Notes under the pieces: generated by a model | What the model saw: only the letters and a program-made list of their open reading frames with translations | Databases searched by the model: none | Told to the model about the DNA's origin: nothing | Assembly: GCF_019195395.1 (NCBI RefSeq) | Contig: NZ_CP078067.1 | Span: 1,875,783 to 1,939,782 of the forward strand | Direction: 5' to 3' | Length of the DNA stretch: 64,000 nucleotides | Source: Kaistella faecalis | GTDB taxonomy: Bacteria > Bacteroidota > Bacteroidia > Flavobacteriales > Weeksellaceae | Shown: one piece after another, positions 18,539-26,294 of the stretch | How positions within the stretch are numbered: position 1 is the first letter of the stretch | Layout: each line of letters opens with the position of its first letter | Program-made: the position numbers and the translations under genes

Positions 18539-19939
18539 ATGGGTAATATTAAAGACATTTTATATAGACATTCTCCGCTTTTCATCAAAGGGATTTTGCT
18601 GAATCTAATCGCAAAAAAAAATCATAAGAAAAGGTATACCGTTTCTTATGAGGAGTACCTGAAGGAGTATCTTACTTTATGGCAACAGGACAGAAATACT
18701 GTACTTGCTTACCAATCGAAGATGCTGGTCAAATTACTTGCAGAGTGTTATCATTATGTGCCGTACTATCAAAAGGATTTTAAAACTAAAAACATAAGTC
18801 TTTCTGATATTCAGAACGACCCCTACGCTGTGTTAAGCCAACTGAGTATATTGAGCAAAGATACGCGAAAGCAAAAAGTGGATGATTTAGTCAATTTGAA
18901 TCCAAACCGTGCTGTTACTGAAATTGGATTTTCTAGCGGAACTTCAGGCGCACCCACAAAGAATTATTTAGATGATGAAAGTACTGAAAGAGCTTTTGCT
19001 TTGTGGTCTAGATTTCATAAAAATATACGGATCGAAAAAGGAGATAAAAACGTAAGATTTTCCGGAAGATTGATTGTTAATCCTCTCAGAAAGAAACCTC
19101 CTTTTTGGATATATAACTTTGTCGACAGACAATTATTTATGTCTGCTTATCACTTAAAAGATGAAAATCTAAGATATTATGTGGAAAAACTTAATAAGTT
19201 TAAACCCAAATTATTAGATGGCTATCCGTCCGCTTTATATATACTTGCCCGATATATTAATAAAAATGCAGTTAAGCTAAATTTTGTACCAACTGCAATT
19301 GCAGGAACAGCTGAAACATTATATGATTATCAACGTATTGAAATAGAAAAAGCGTTTGGTTGCAGAATTTATAATCAGTATGCTTCAAGCGAAGGCAGTC
19401 CTTTTATTACCGAATGTCATAATGGGAAACTGCATATTAATGAGGACTCAGGAATTTTCGAATTTCTAAATTATAAAAACGAAGAAGCTAAGCCAGGAGA
19501 GTTGGCGAGACTCGTAGTTACAAGTTTTAGAAATTGGAAAACCCCATTGTTACGCTATGACATTCAGGATACTGTTCAAGTGGCTGCCAGGCAGGATCCT
19601 TGTGCCTGTGGCTGTAAGATGCACTATGTCGAAAAGATTATAGGTCGTGAAGACGACATTCTTTGGACAGAAGAAAAAGGCTATGTAGGTAGAATGGACA
19701 CTGCGTACAAAGGTTTAGAGGGGATTGTTAAAAGTCAACTTATCCAGGAAAGAAAGGATCTGCTTGTGGTAAATCAAATCGTTGATGATACATATAACAC
19801 AAGAATGGATCAGTTATTACGTGATAATCTAAAAGATCGGCTTGGAGAAAATCTGACAATCATAATTAATATTGTAAATGATATTCCTTTAGGGTCTAAC
19901 GGTAAGTTCAAAGCTGTAGTTCGCAAGTTTAAAATTTAA
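18539..19939 (+). CDS. CapK/phenylacetate-CoA ligase-like adenylate-forming enzyme
   Basis: About 466 residues from the ATG at 18539. An in-frame start at 18461 would overlap the previous gene by 62 bases, so I prefer the later one. The ATP-binding loop FSSGTSGAPTKNY is near residue 140. IAGTAETL, NQYASSEGSPFITECHNG and the LLRYDIQDT segment match the PaaK/CapK superfamily. A CxCGC segment (DPCACGCKMH) near residue 360 recalls a metal-binding site. Such CapK-like genes recur in polysaccharide loci with unknown substrate; acyl or amino-acid activation for decoration is plausible. Confidence 0.8.
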   Translation: MGNIKDILYRHSPLFIKGILLNLIAKKNHKKRYTVSYEEYLKEYLTLWQQDRNTVLAYQSKMLVKLLAECYHYVPYYQKDFKTKNISLSDIQNDPYAVLSQLSILSKDTRKQKVDDLVNLNPNRAVTEIGFSSGTSGAPTKNYLDDESTERAFALWSRFHKNIRIEKGDKNVRFSGRLIVNPLRKKPPFWIYNFVDRQLFMSAYHLKDENLRYYVEKLNKFKPKLLDGYPSALYILARYINKNAVKLNFVPTAIAGTAETLYDYQRIEIEKAFGCRIYNQYASSEGSPFITECHNGKLHINEDSGIFEFLNYKNEEAKPGELARLVVTSFRNWKTPLLRYDIQDTVQVAARQDPCACGCKMHYVEKIIGREDDILWTEEKGYVGRMDTAYKGLEGIVKSQLIQERKDLLVVNQIVDDTYNTRMDQLLRDNLKDRLGENLTIIINIVNDIPLGSNGKFKAVVRKFKI

Positions 19940-20033
19940 GTCAGGTTATTTTATTGCGACATCATTAAAGAGATGAAATTTAGAATGATAAAAAATAATA
20001 TCAAATCTTTTCTATAGTGAATGGATTACTCAG

Positions 20034-20171
20034 ATGTTCCTGCCCGGGATGCTGATCTACCTGATGTGGGTGTTTTCGTACCAGCAGCAGGTGGCAAAGG
20101 AGCAGATGCTGGCGTACCGGCAGAAGCTGAGGCAAAGGCCGAAGCCTAAGGAGCAACTGCTAAAGGAATAA
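20034..20171 (+). CDS. Possible 45-residue small protein
   Basis: A short open frame, MFLPGMLIYLMWVFSYQQQ followed by a basic tail rich in Lys, Gln and Arg, and a TAA stop. It has one hydrophobic segment then a charged helix-like tail. Its GC content is above that of the flanking DNA. It could also be the truncated 3' end of a former gene: the frame is open for only a few codons upstream of the ATG and has no clear promoter. No homologue is recognised. Confidence 0.3.
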   Translation: MFLPGMLIYLMWVFSYQQQVAKEQMLAYRQKLRQRPKPKEQLLKE

Positions 20172-20183
20172 GCACTGGGGGGG

Positions 20184-20531
20184 ACCACCCCGTCATCCTC
20201 TTGCGCGGCTGACACCCCTGGTTGCTTCCCCGCCTGTGAAGTGTCGCAATGACAGGGAATACGCGGTTTTTCTTTTGTGAGTGAGGTACTGGAAAAGGGA
20301 GATTCAGGAATACTTCAGGGGGAGGAGAATGTGCGGTATTTCTTATTTAAGTGGTTTCTAATGATCCGGGTCTGGGTGTTCTTCCGCGTTGTAATTTTAT
20401 TTCTTCCGGTGTTGACCATATAGATTTCGGCATAGCTGCACAGTACACTCTTATCCTATCCTTTATTAACACTTGGATATTCCCCTCCCCTGGAGGGGTG
20501 TCCGTGTGCTTTGCACACGGACGGGGTGGTT
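20184..20531. repeat. Palindromic-ended repeat, copy A, adjoining the DUF559 gene
   Basis: The unit begins ACCACCCCGTC and ends GGACGGGGTGGTT, so its ends are inverted. Inside the left end is GACACCCCT and inside the right end TGGAGGGGTGTCC; the right end also has a hairpin, CCGTGTGC-TTT-GCACACGG. Copy B (21049-21397) is in the same orientation and about 95% identical by eye. Its last base overlaps the DUF559 stop codon. Sixteen-odd bases at the left have been replaced by a nested repeat at 20219-20254. Confidence 0.85.
20219..20254 (-). repeat. Nested GTCATTGCGA-type repeat inside copy A
   Basis: Read on the minus strand this is CTGTCATTGCGAC, a variable middle and GGGGAAGCAACC. These are the end words of the repeat that brackets the GIY-YIG gene at 27402. 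In copies C and E of the host repeat the same place reads CCTCCAATGGAGGGG, so the nested element replaced or split that hairpin. Confidence 0.7.
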
Positions 20532-20974
20532 CATTCTGCTCCTGACCATTCATCCGGTTCTCTTACTCCATAATGCTCCATGATGAAGTTCTCCAAATCT
20601 CTCAGCACAATCTCCATATTCTTCTTAATATCATGATTTGAAATCCGGAATACTTTTACACCGTAACTTTCAAGATCACGCTGTCGCCTTATATCATATT
20701 CCTGTTTAAAATCATGACTCCAGCCATCAATTTCAATAGCCAGGCCTAAGCTTTTAACATAAAAATCTACAATATAGTTTCCAATGATTTTCTGCCGGTC
20801 AAAATCAATTTGGTGGAATCTTCCGCGGTGCACCTGTTTCCAGAACAGTACTTCACAAAGAATCAAGGCTTTCCTTTTATCCGGAAGCAGGGTTTTAAGT
20901 TTCTTATTGTAAGGCAGCATCAGTGGGGGAGTTTTCTTAATGGGGATGCCGCGGATATGGGTGAGGATTTTCAC
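20531..20974 (-). CDS. DUF559 PD-(D/E)XK endonuclease-like protein
   Basis: A 147-residue protein of the DUF559/Vsr-like superfamily. The core shows GNYIVDFYVKSLGLAIEIDG near residues 80-100, with the catalytic Asp in IVDFYV and the E-x-D in AIEIDGWSH, followed by RQRDLESYGVKVFRI. The N-terminal ALILCEVLFWKQV helix and the C-terminal helices fit the family. It is probably a DNA nuclease or nickase of unknown substrate. The stop codon touches repeat copy A and the 5' end is 74 bases from repeat copy B. No methyltransferase or mismatch-repair gene is adjacent, so a classic Vsr role is unlikely. Confidence 0.85.
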   Translation of the reverse strand: MKILTHIRGIPIKKTPPLMLPYNKKLKTLLPDKRKALILCEVLFWKQVHRGRFHQIDFDRQKIIGNYIVDFYVKSLGLAIEIDGWSHDFKQEYDIRRQRDLESYGVKVFRISNHDIKKNMEIVLRDLENFIMEHYGVREPDEWSGAE

Positions 20975-21048
20975 GGTGTTTTTAAAATAAAGATAGGAAA
21001 TTGTGGAGTGGTGGTAAAATCACCCGACTTGTTTTTACTGCATCTATG

Positions 21049-21397
21049 ACCACCCCGTCATCCGCTGGCGCGGCTGACACCCCTGGTTGCTTCCCCGCCT
21101 GTGACGTGTCGCAATGACAGGGAATACGCGGTTTTTCTTTTGTGAATGAGGTACTGGAAAAGGGAGATTCAGGAATACTTCAGGGGGAAGGGAATGTGCG
21201 GTATTTCTTATTTAAGTGGTTTCTAATGATCCGGGTCCGGGTGTTTTTCCGCGTTGTAATTTTATTTCTTCCTGTGTTGACAAGATAGATTTCGGCATAG
21301 CTGCACAGCACAATCTTATCCTATCCTTTATTAAACACTGGTATATTCCCCTCCCCTGGAGGGGTGTCCGTGTGCCTTGCACACGGACGGGGTGGTT
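21049..21397. repeat. Palindromic-ended repeat, copy B
   Basis: Starts ACCACCCCGTC and ends GACGGGGTGGTT, in the same orientation as copy A, with about twenty mismatches over 349 bases by eye. It carries the same nested repeat (21085-21120) at the same site, so A and B duplicated after that insertion. Copies A and B flank the DUF559 gene as direct repeats. Confidence 0.85.
21085..21120 (-). repeat. Nested GTCATTGCGA-type repeat inside copy B
   Basis: Same sequence and position as the nested element in copy A apart from one or two bases. Confidence 0.7.
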
Positions 21398-21498
21398 ATT
21401 TTCTGCCCGTGCACAGTGGTTCTTTCCGGAAGTGTCCGTTTTTTATATTTTGAAAGAGGTTTTGTAAACAGGGATTTTGGATCTTCCGCAGCTGATTA

Positions 21499-21565
21499 AA
21501 CCACCCCGTCATCCGCTGGCGCGGCTGACACCCCTCCAAGGGAGGGGAATACGCGGTTTTTCTAT
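21499..21565. repeat. Left-end fragment of the palindromic-ended repeat, copy E
   Basis: Reads AACCACCCCGTC ... GACACCCCTCC followed by GGAGGGGAATACGCGG and stops after the TTTTTCT tract. The internal hairpin is intact, without the nested insertion. The right half is absent. Confidence 0.75.
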
Positions 21566-21651
21566 TTGAGAATGGACTGTAAATAACTTCAGTTAATTTT
21601 TCCTGTGGAATGCCGTCCTCCAAACAAAAATCTTCCTATTTTTACGGAAGC

Positions 21652-22737
21652 ATGAAAATCCTCCACCGTATTTTTCCGTTTCTGCTGTTGGTATATCACC
21701 TCGTGTTCGCTTGGATAGGCTTTCGGTATATCCTGACCAACGGTGGGGATGCGCAACGTTACTGGTTTCTCGGACAGGATCTTGCCCATGCTTCCTGGAG
21801 TGATTTTCTGAAACCCGGCACTGATGTGGTGAAGTTTCTTACTTTTCCGCTCGTGAAGTTTTTTCACCTGCCGTTCTGGAGCGGCTTCCTGCTCTTCAGT
21901 CTGATCAGTTTTGCCGGCGCGCTGATTCTTTACCGGACCTTAATGCGAATCGCCGGAAGTAACGTAAAATTACAGGTTCTGGCGATGGTGCTGATGCTGC
22001 TTCCCAATCTCCACTTCTGGACTTCCCTTATCGGAAAGGAAGCGCTGATCCTGATTCCGCTTACGGTTTTCTGTGCTGAACTCAGCCGGAAGAGGTATTT
22101 CAGTGTACTGCTCATCATTTCAGTGCTGGCGGTGGCCGTCATCCGTCCGCATGTGGCGTTTGTCCTGGCCCTGACTTATGTCCTTGCACTTCTTCTGACC
22201 TTCCCGCTGTCTTTAAAAAGAAAAGCAATGGTATTGGGGGGACTCGCTGTCCTGACCGCTCTTTTTGCCTGGCTCCTCACCAGTCTTCAGGATTTCAGTG
22301 GCGGGTTTCAAAGGGTGTTTCAGAAATATGAAGCCCATATCCGGCATTTCAAAACGACAGACGGCTATGTACCGCTGGACGCCTATCCGCTGCCGGCGAA
22401 ACTGTTTACTTTTTACTTCAGACCCCAGCCTGTGGAACGCAGCGGTCTCTTTTATCACGTGGTCAGCACCGAAAACCTTGTACTGCTGCTTATTGCCGGA
22501 TTCGCTCTGTGGTATGGCCTCCGATATTTCGCGGAACTCCGCAGTCGCCTTCTTTTTGTTTTCCCTCTGCTCTTCATGACGGCTCTAGGGCTGATGTATG
22601 TTTATGCCTACGCGAATTACGGCATTATCATGAGGACCAGGGTGATGGCAATGCCGTTTTTTGCGGCCCTGCTGGTGGAGGTTTTTGGAGTTGCTGTAAA
22701 TGAGGCAGGTGCTTCGAAAAGAGGTCCCCGGCAGTAG
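21652..22737 (+). CDS. Multi-pass membrane protein, paralogue of 16205, candidate polymerase
   Basis: About 361 residues from the ATG at 21652; an in-frame ATG at 21610 would add a hydrophilic Ser/Lys-rich leader. There are about 10 hydrophobic segments. Shared with the 16205 product, in the same order, are NGGDAQRYW, LLPNLHFWTSLIGKEAL, IRPHV, TFYFRPQ, STENL and NYGIIMRTRVMAMPF. Conserved Arg and Asp residues in or next to membrane segments are what one expects of a Wzy-like polymerase or a ligase, but the family is not recognised. It stands alone between repeat blocks, apart from the main operon. GC is higher than in its paralogue. Confidence 0.7.
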   Translation: MKILHRIFPFLLLVYHLVFAWIGFRYILTNGGDAQRYWFLGQDLAHASWSDFLKPGTDVVKFLTFPLVKFFHLPFWSGFLLFSLISFAGALILYRTLMRIAGSNVKLQVLAMVLMLLPNLHFWTSLIGKEALILIPLTVFCAELSRKRYFSVLLIISVLAVAVIRPHVAFVLALTYVLALLLTFPLSLKRKAMVLGGLAVLTALFAWLLTSLQDFSGGFQRVFQKYEAHIRHFKTTDGYVPLDAYPLPAKLFTFYFRPQPVERSGLFYHVVSTENLVLLLIAGFALWYGLRYFAELRSRLLFVFPLLFMTALGLMYVYAYANYGIIMRTRVMAMPFFAALLVEVFGVAVNEAGASKRGPRQ

Positions 22738-23107
22738 CGGATTGCAGTCAGGTTTATTACGTAAGGTGTTGATTGCTAAATCTATTTCTGTTCTTTTGCC
22801 TTGATGCAAAAGAACGAAAAAATCAAGACTGGATCTTTTTGCCTCATTGTGTTTATATTTTTAATGGAATCGGCGATGCGCCCATGGCGGATTGCTAAAA
22901 AAGTCTACATTCCGCTAAAAGATTTAAACTTGCGCGGAAAGACTCTTGTTTTCTCAAATGAAATTATTGCCGCGCTTCGGACAAAAAATCTTTGCCTCAT
23001 CCTCTCTATTGACTTATTGGAATCGGCGAACCACACCTTCGGCGGGTTTGTTAACGCTTCATTCCAACTTTTTCTTAACGCAAAAATCTCCTAAGTCATC
23101 AACATCC
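22738..23107. repeat. Decayed dispersed repeat, non-coding
   Basis: The block contains TTCTTTTGCCTTGATGCAAAA and a following AGAACGAAAAAATCAAGACTG, a word set I know as a dispersed repeat in flavobacteria. Two GAATCGGCGA words occur about 170 bases apart (22867 and 23022). A 97-codon frame at 22801-23094 lies over it but has no protein-like features. Confidence 0.5.
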
Positions 23108-23215
23108 TAAGTCATCTGGGAGTCTCGAATCTCACAGGGGCGACGCCGGGACGGTGCAATAATGAAGAAGGGGTGTCTGTACATGCGTCTCTTACAGAGT
23201 GACAAAGGGCTGTGG
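23108..23215 (-). repeat. Reverse-orientation degraded copy of the 31-449 repeat
   Basis: GGAGTCTC ... GGCGACGCCGGGACGGTGCAATAA matches the reverse complement of the window-start repeat (AGGAGTCTCACCGCGGCGA, then CGGTGCAACAA). CTCTTACAGAGTGACAAAG matches its other end. The block order is altered, so it is a rearranged relic. Confidence 0.5.
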
Positions 23216-23283
23216 TTAGAGGGTAGGAGTAGCAAGGAAGTGAGGGGTCTCTTTCGAAGAGTGTTGGATGAGTAATGAGTGAT

Positions 23284-23480
23284 GGGTATTGGATGGAAGA
23301 TGGAAGATGGAAGATGGAAGATGGAAGATGGGTGAGGGATGCTGGAAGATGGGTGCTGGAAGATGGATGCTGGAAGATGGAAGATTGATGCTGGAAGATG
23401 GAAGATTGGACATGGAAGATGGAGGTTGGATGTAAGAGGCAAGAAGCCAGAAGCTAAAGACACGATGCTTGATGCTGGGT
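23284..23480. repeat. Degenerate heptamer tandem repeat (GGAAGAT)
   Basis: About twenty tandem or interspersed seven-base words: GGAAGAT repeated five times in a row, then mixed with GATGCTG and GGTGCTG. On the minus strand this gives a spurious IFHLPSS-type reading frame. Similar words occur at 141-178, 459-505, 28860-28880 and, as GGCTAAGAG, at 45830-45880. The stretch from here to 23695 holds no gene. Confidence 0.85.
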
Positions 23481-23695
23481 TAATTTGAGGTTCTGCAAAA
23501 TATTCCGCCTGGGTTTCCGTTATCAGGGTGATGAACAAATGGAATTTATTTTATAGTTTCCAGTGTTAAAATGACTGAATTTTATCCCGTTATTGGTATA
23601 ATTTATGTAATATTGCGGAGGAAAAAAAATCTTAAAATCTTAGGGGGATAGTAAGATTTATTTGAACCGAAAATGCTGTAAACAGCTTTGATGTT

Positions 23696-24922
23696 GTGAA
23701 AAAATTAGTGAGAATAACAACGGTACCCGTGTCGCTGGACAAGCTGCTCGGGAACCAGCTCCACTTCATGAATGAACATTATGAGGTCACCGCCGTATCG
23801 TCAGACCGCGACAGTCTGAGTAAGATCGCGGAGAAGTATGGAATCGGGCACCATCATATTGAAATGACCCGTAAAGTCACCCCCTTCAAAGACTTAAAAT
23901 CCTTCTGGCAGGTCTATAAATTCCTCAGAGCCCACCGCCCTGAAATCGTGCATACGCATACGCCTAAAGCCGGACTTATCGGCATGGCTGCGGCCTTCTT
24001 CGCCGGAGTGCCGGTGCGCATGCATACCGTAGCCGGACTGCCCCTGCTGCAGGCTAAAGGACTGAAAAAACAGGTGCTCAAGATCGCGGAAAGAACCACG
24101 TATTCATTTGCCAACGGCGTTTACCCCAATTCCTTCAACATGGAAAAAATCATCGGGGATTACGGGTTCTGCAGTGCAGGCAAGATGAAAGTTATCGGCA
24201 ACGGAAGTTCCAACGGCATCGACCTCCATCATTTTAATCCGGAACACTATCCGGAGGAAGAAATCAAAAAAATCAAAACGTCGCTCGGCATCTCAGAAAA
24301 CGATTTTACTTTCGTATTTGTCGGAAGGCTCGTAAAAGACAAAGGAATCAACGAACTGGTGGCCGCATTCTCTGACCTCTCCAAAAAACACAGCGGACCT
24401 TTCAGGCTGCTGCTGGTAGGGAACTACGAGGAAAAACTCGATCCCCTGCTGCCGGAAACCCTTGAGGAAATTGCAGAAAATCCAAATATCATCAGTACGG
24501 GATTTCAGGAAGATGTAAGACCTTACTTTGCGGTTAGTGATGCATTGGCATTCCCGAGCTACCGCGAAGGCTTCCCCAACGTGGTGCTTCAGGCCGCTGC
24601 TATGAACCTGCCGTGTATCGTAACCAACATCAACGGCTGCAACGAGATCATCGCCGACGCGGTGAACGGCCTGCTCATTCCGGTAAAGGATGAGTCCGCG
24701 CTCGGAAAGGCCATGGAGCGTATGTATCTTGACAGGTCGCTTTACACCAAACTGCAGTCCAACGCCCGAAACAGTATCGAAGGCCGCTTTACCCAAACCC
24801 TTCTCTGGTCCCAAATCCGTGAGGAGTATGACCGCCGCTGGCTGCTTTCAGGCGGTTCCGAAAGCCGTACCAAAAAGCTTTCGCGAAGTATTCTTGATAA
24901 GGCCTCTTCGTTTCTTTCTTAA
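23696..24922 (+). CDS. Family 4 glycosyltransferase
   Basis: A 408-residue GT-B fold enzyme starting at GTG (MKKLVRITTVPVSLD). VHTHTPKAGLIGMAAAFFAG near 82 is the acceptor-side motif common in early EPS glycosyltransferases. FVGRLVKDKGI near 206 and SYREGFPNVVLQAA near 285 form the donor site with both glutamates. It is separated from the other glycosyltransferases by repeats and stands alone, so it probably has its own promoter in the AT-rich leader. Its GC content is like the core genes, not like the AT-rich block at 8308-12700. Confidence 0.87.
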   Translation: MKKLVRITTVPVSLDKLLGNQLHFMNEHYEVTAVSSDRDSLSKIAEKYGIGHHHIEMTRKVTPFKDLKSFWQVYKFLRAHRPEIVHTHTPKAGLIGMAAAFFAGVPVRMHTVAGLPLLQAKGLKKQVLKIAERTTYSFANGVYPNSFNMEKIIGDYGFCSAGKMKVIGNGSSNGIDLHHFNPEHYPEEEIKKIKTSLGISENDFTFVFVGRLVKDKGINELVAAFSDLSKKHSGPFRLLLVGNYEEKLDPLLPETLEEIAENPNIISTGFQEDVRPYFAVSDALAFPSYREGFPNVVLQAAAMNLPCIVTNINGCNEIIADAVNGLLIPVKDESALGKAMERMYLDRSLYTKLQSNARNSIEGRFTQTLLWSQIREEYDRRWLLSGGSESRTKKLSRSILDKASSFLS

Positions 24923-24953
24923 CAGAAACAGAAGGGGTGATTATTTGTGCTGT

Positions 24954-25207
24954 AACCACCCCGTCATCCGCTCCCGCGGCTGACACCCCTCCAATGGAGG
25001 GGAATACGCGGTTTTTCTTATGTAAGGTAGATTTTATTAAGTCAGTACCTGGCATTTTACCACACTGTAATTTTATTCCTTCCGGCGTTTATAAGAGAGA
25101 TTTCGGCATAGTTGCACAGTACAATTTTATCCCATCGTTTATTAAACACCGCGATATTCCCCTCCCCTGGAGGGGTGTCCGTGTGCGTGCACACGGACGG
25201 GGTGGTT
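24954..25207. repeat. Palindromic-ended repeat, copy C
   Basis: Begins AACCACCCCGTC and ends GGACGGGGTGGTT, with the intact inner hairpin CCTCCAATGGAGGGG at the left. It shares AGATTTCGGCATAG and the GTAATTTTATT segment with copies A and B but lacks about 100 internal bases. Confidence 0.8.
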
Positions 25208-25213
25208 TTTTCC

Positions 25214-25419
25214 GTTAATACGCGGTTTTTCTTTTTTAACGTGGGTTTTAATAAGTGAGCTCGTGGTTCTTTCCGTAGTGTAATTTTGTGAATTTCCGTG
25301 TTGGGAAGAGAGATTGCGGTACATTTCTACACTACAACCTTATCCTATCATTTATTATATAAAGGGCATCCCCTCCCCTGAAGGGATGTCCGTGTGCTTT
25401 GCACACGGACGGGGTGGTT
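25214..25419. repeat. Palindromic-ended repeat, copy D (left end missing)
   Basis: Starts at the internal TACGCGGTTTTTCTT word and runs to GGACGGGGTGGTT. It lies in tandem directly after copy C. The internal sequence is diverged but keeps GTAATTTTGTGAATTTCCG and AGAGAGATTGCGG. Confidence 0.7.
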
Positions 25420-25703
25420 AATTTTCCGCCAAAACTGACGTAAAACTGCCCCGAAATTTCAGTTTTTGCCTCCGGAAAAATGTGATTTTGGGCAAAGAAA
25501 TTACGTATTCGTACCTTAAAGAACCCCTTTTTGCATCATAAAATTGACCTTTTTTACGGTGAAAAACATCCGTAAGAACAAAAAACTGTGCCCATACTGA
25601 GGAAAAAATATTTTGTAAGTACGGAAAAATACGTCCGTAGGTACGAAAAAAAATTTCGTCAGTACGAAATTCAGCTAAAAAACGGTAACTTTACCGCACA
25701 AAA
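25420..25703. other. AT-rich intergenic region with small hairpins
   Basis: No gene seen. Between 25559 and 25700 there are several imperfect inverted repeats built on TACGG/CCGTA and on TACGAAA/TTTCGT, for example GTACGGA ... TCCGTAGGTAC and ACGAAAAAAAATTTCGT. Their function is unknown. Confidence 0.4.
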
Positions 25704-25733
25704 AAGCCCCGGCTGCAAAACCGGGACTCATTG
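25704..25733 (-). terminator. Rho-independent terminator of the HU-like gene
   Basis: On the minus strand GTCCCGG and CCGGGGC pair around a short loop and are followed by TTTTTT, about 25 bases after the stop codon. Confidence 0.75.
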
Positions 25734-25758
25734 AAAACCATCTGTTCAGGTCGTGGGG

Positions 25759-26145
25759 CTACACGTCCTGAACTTTTTTTACCGGGGCGGTGGCCACCGT
25801 ACGTTTCAACAGGGGAGACGGCGTGAAGAGGATGCGCTTCTTGGTCACGCTCGAGGCGGTGAGTTCATCAGCGGTATCGGCTCCTGTTCCGCTCACTGAA
25901 GGGCGAAAGGTTCCCAGATCTCCGAATTTTACGATATATCCGTCCTGCAGATACTTCAGCAGGGATTTCTCCAGACCGAAAAGCACCGCACGGATGTCGA
26001 CGCTGTTCAGCGTAGAGGCATCCGAAAGTTCTTCGGAAATGGTTCTTACATCGATGACTCCTGTACTTTTCACCAGCGGATAAAACTTCTTCGGATCATC
26101 CGGCAGCTGTGGATTGCGTCTTTCGACGGCCTTAAATGTAATCAT
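25759..26145 (-). CDS. Bacteroidota HU-like DNA-binding protein
   Basis: A 128-residue protein of the HU-related family found in Bacteroidota. It has an N-terminal DNA-binding extension, a conserved VIDVRTISEELS helix segment near 30-40, the beta-arm signature KFGDLGTFRPSVSG near 75-88 and a Ser/Thr/Lys-rich tail. These proteins bind DNA as nucleoid proteins, often without a known specific role. A terminator follows. It is divergent from the XRE regulator, with 247 bases between. Confidence 0.85.
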   Translation of the reverse strand: MITFKAVERRNPQLPDDPKKFYPLVKSTGVIDVRTISEELSDASTLNSVDIRAVLFGLEKSLLKYLQDGYIVKFGDLGTFRPSVSGTGADTADELTASSVTKKRILFTPSPLLKRTVATAPVKKVQDV

Positions 26146-26294
26146 AACGATCAGTTTTAAAAATTAGAATTAAAAGATTTGAATGCCGGGGCTTTACCAT
26201 TCGGCCGTGGCGCTTTGTGCTGTAGGATGAACCTGGAATGGTGGTCGGTTCGGCTGCTTTTAGGTCATATTTTTAATAATTAATGTTAAATAAT

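Noticed and set aside
20351-20545. Small plus-strand frames in the palindromic-ended repeats (also at 21216-21467 and 24937-25218)
   Set aside because: They lie wholly within or across repeat copies, are shared only because the DNA is shared, and are not open in every copy.
20531-20974. Vsr mismatch endonuclease of a DNA-methylation system
   Set aside because: The core fits DUF559, but no cytosine methyltransferase is adjacent and the flanks are repeats.
22801-23094. A 97-codon plus-strand frame
   Set aside because: It overlies a dispersed repeat (TTCTTTTGCCTTG... AATCAAGACTG), has no promoter, and its residues show no domain or coding bias.
23284-23480. Possible CRISPR array
   Set aside because: Words are seven bases with no constant-length spacers; no cas gene is nearby.
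23107-23538. A 143-codon minus-strand frame
   Set aside because: It is made largely by the GGAAGAT heptamer array, giving a PSSIFHL-type low-complexity translation.
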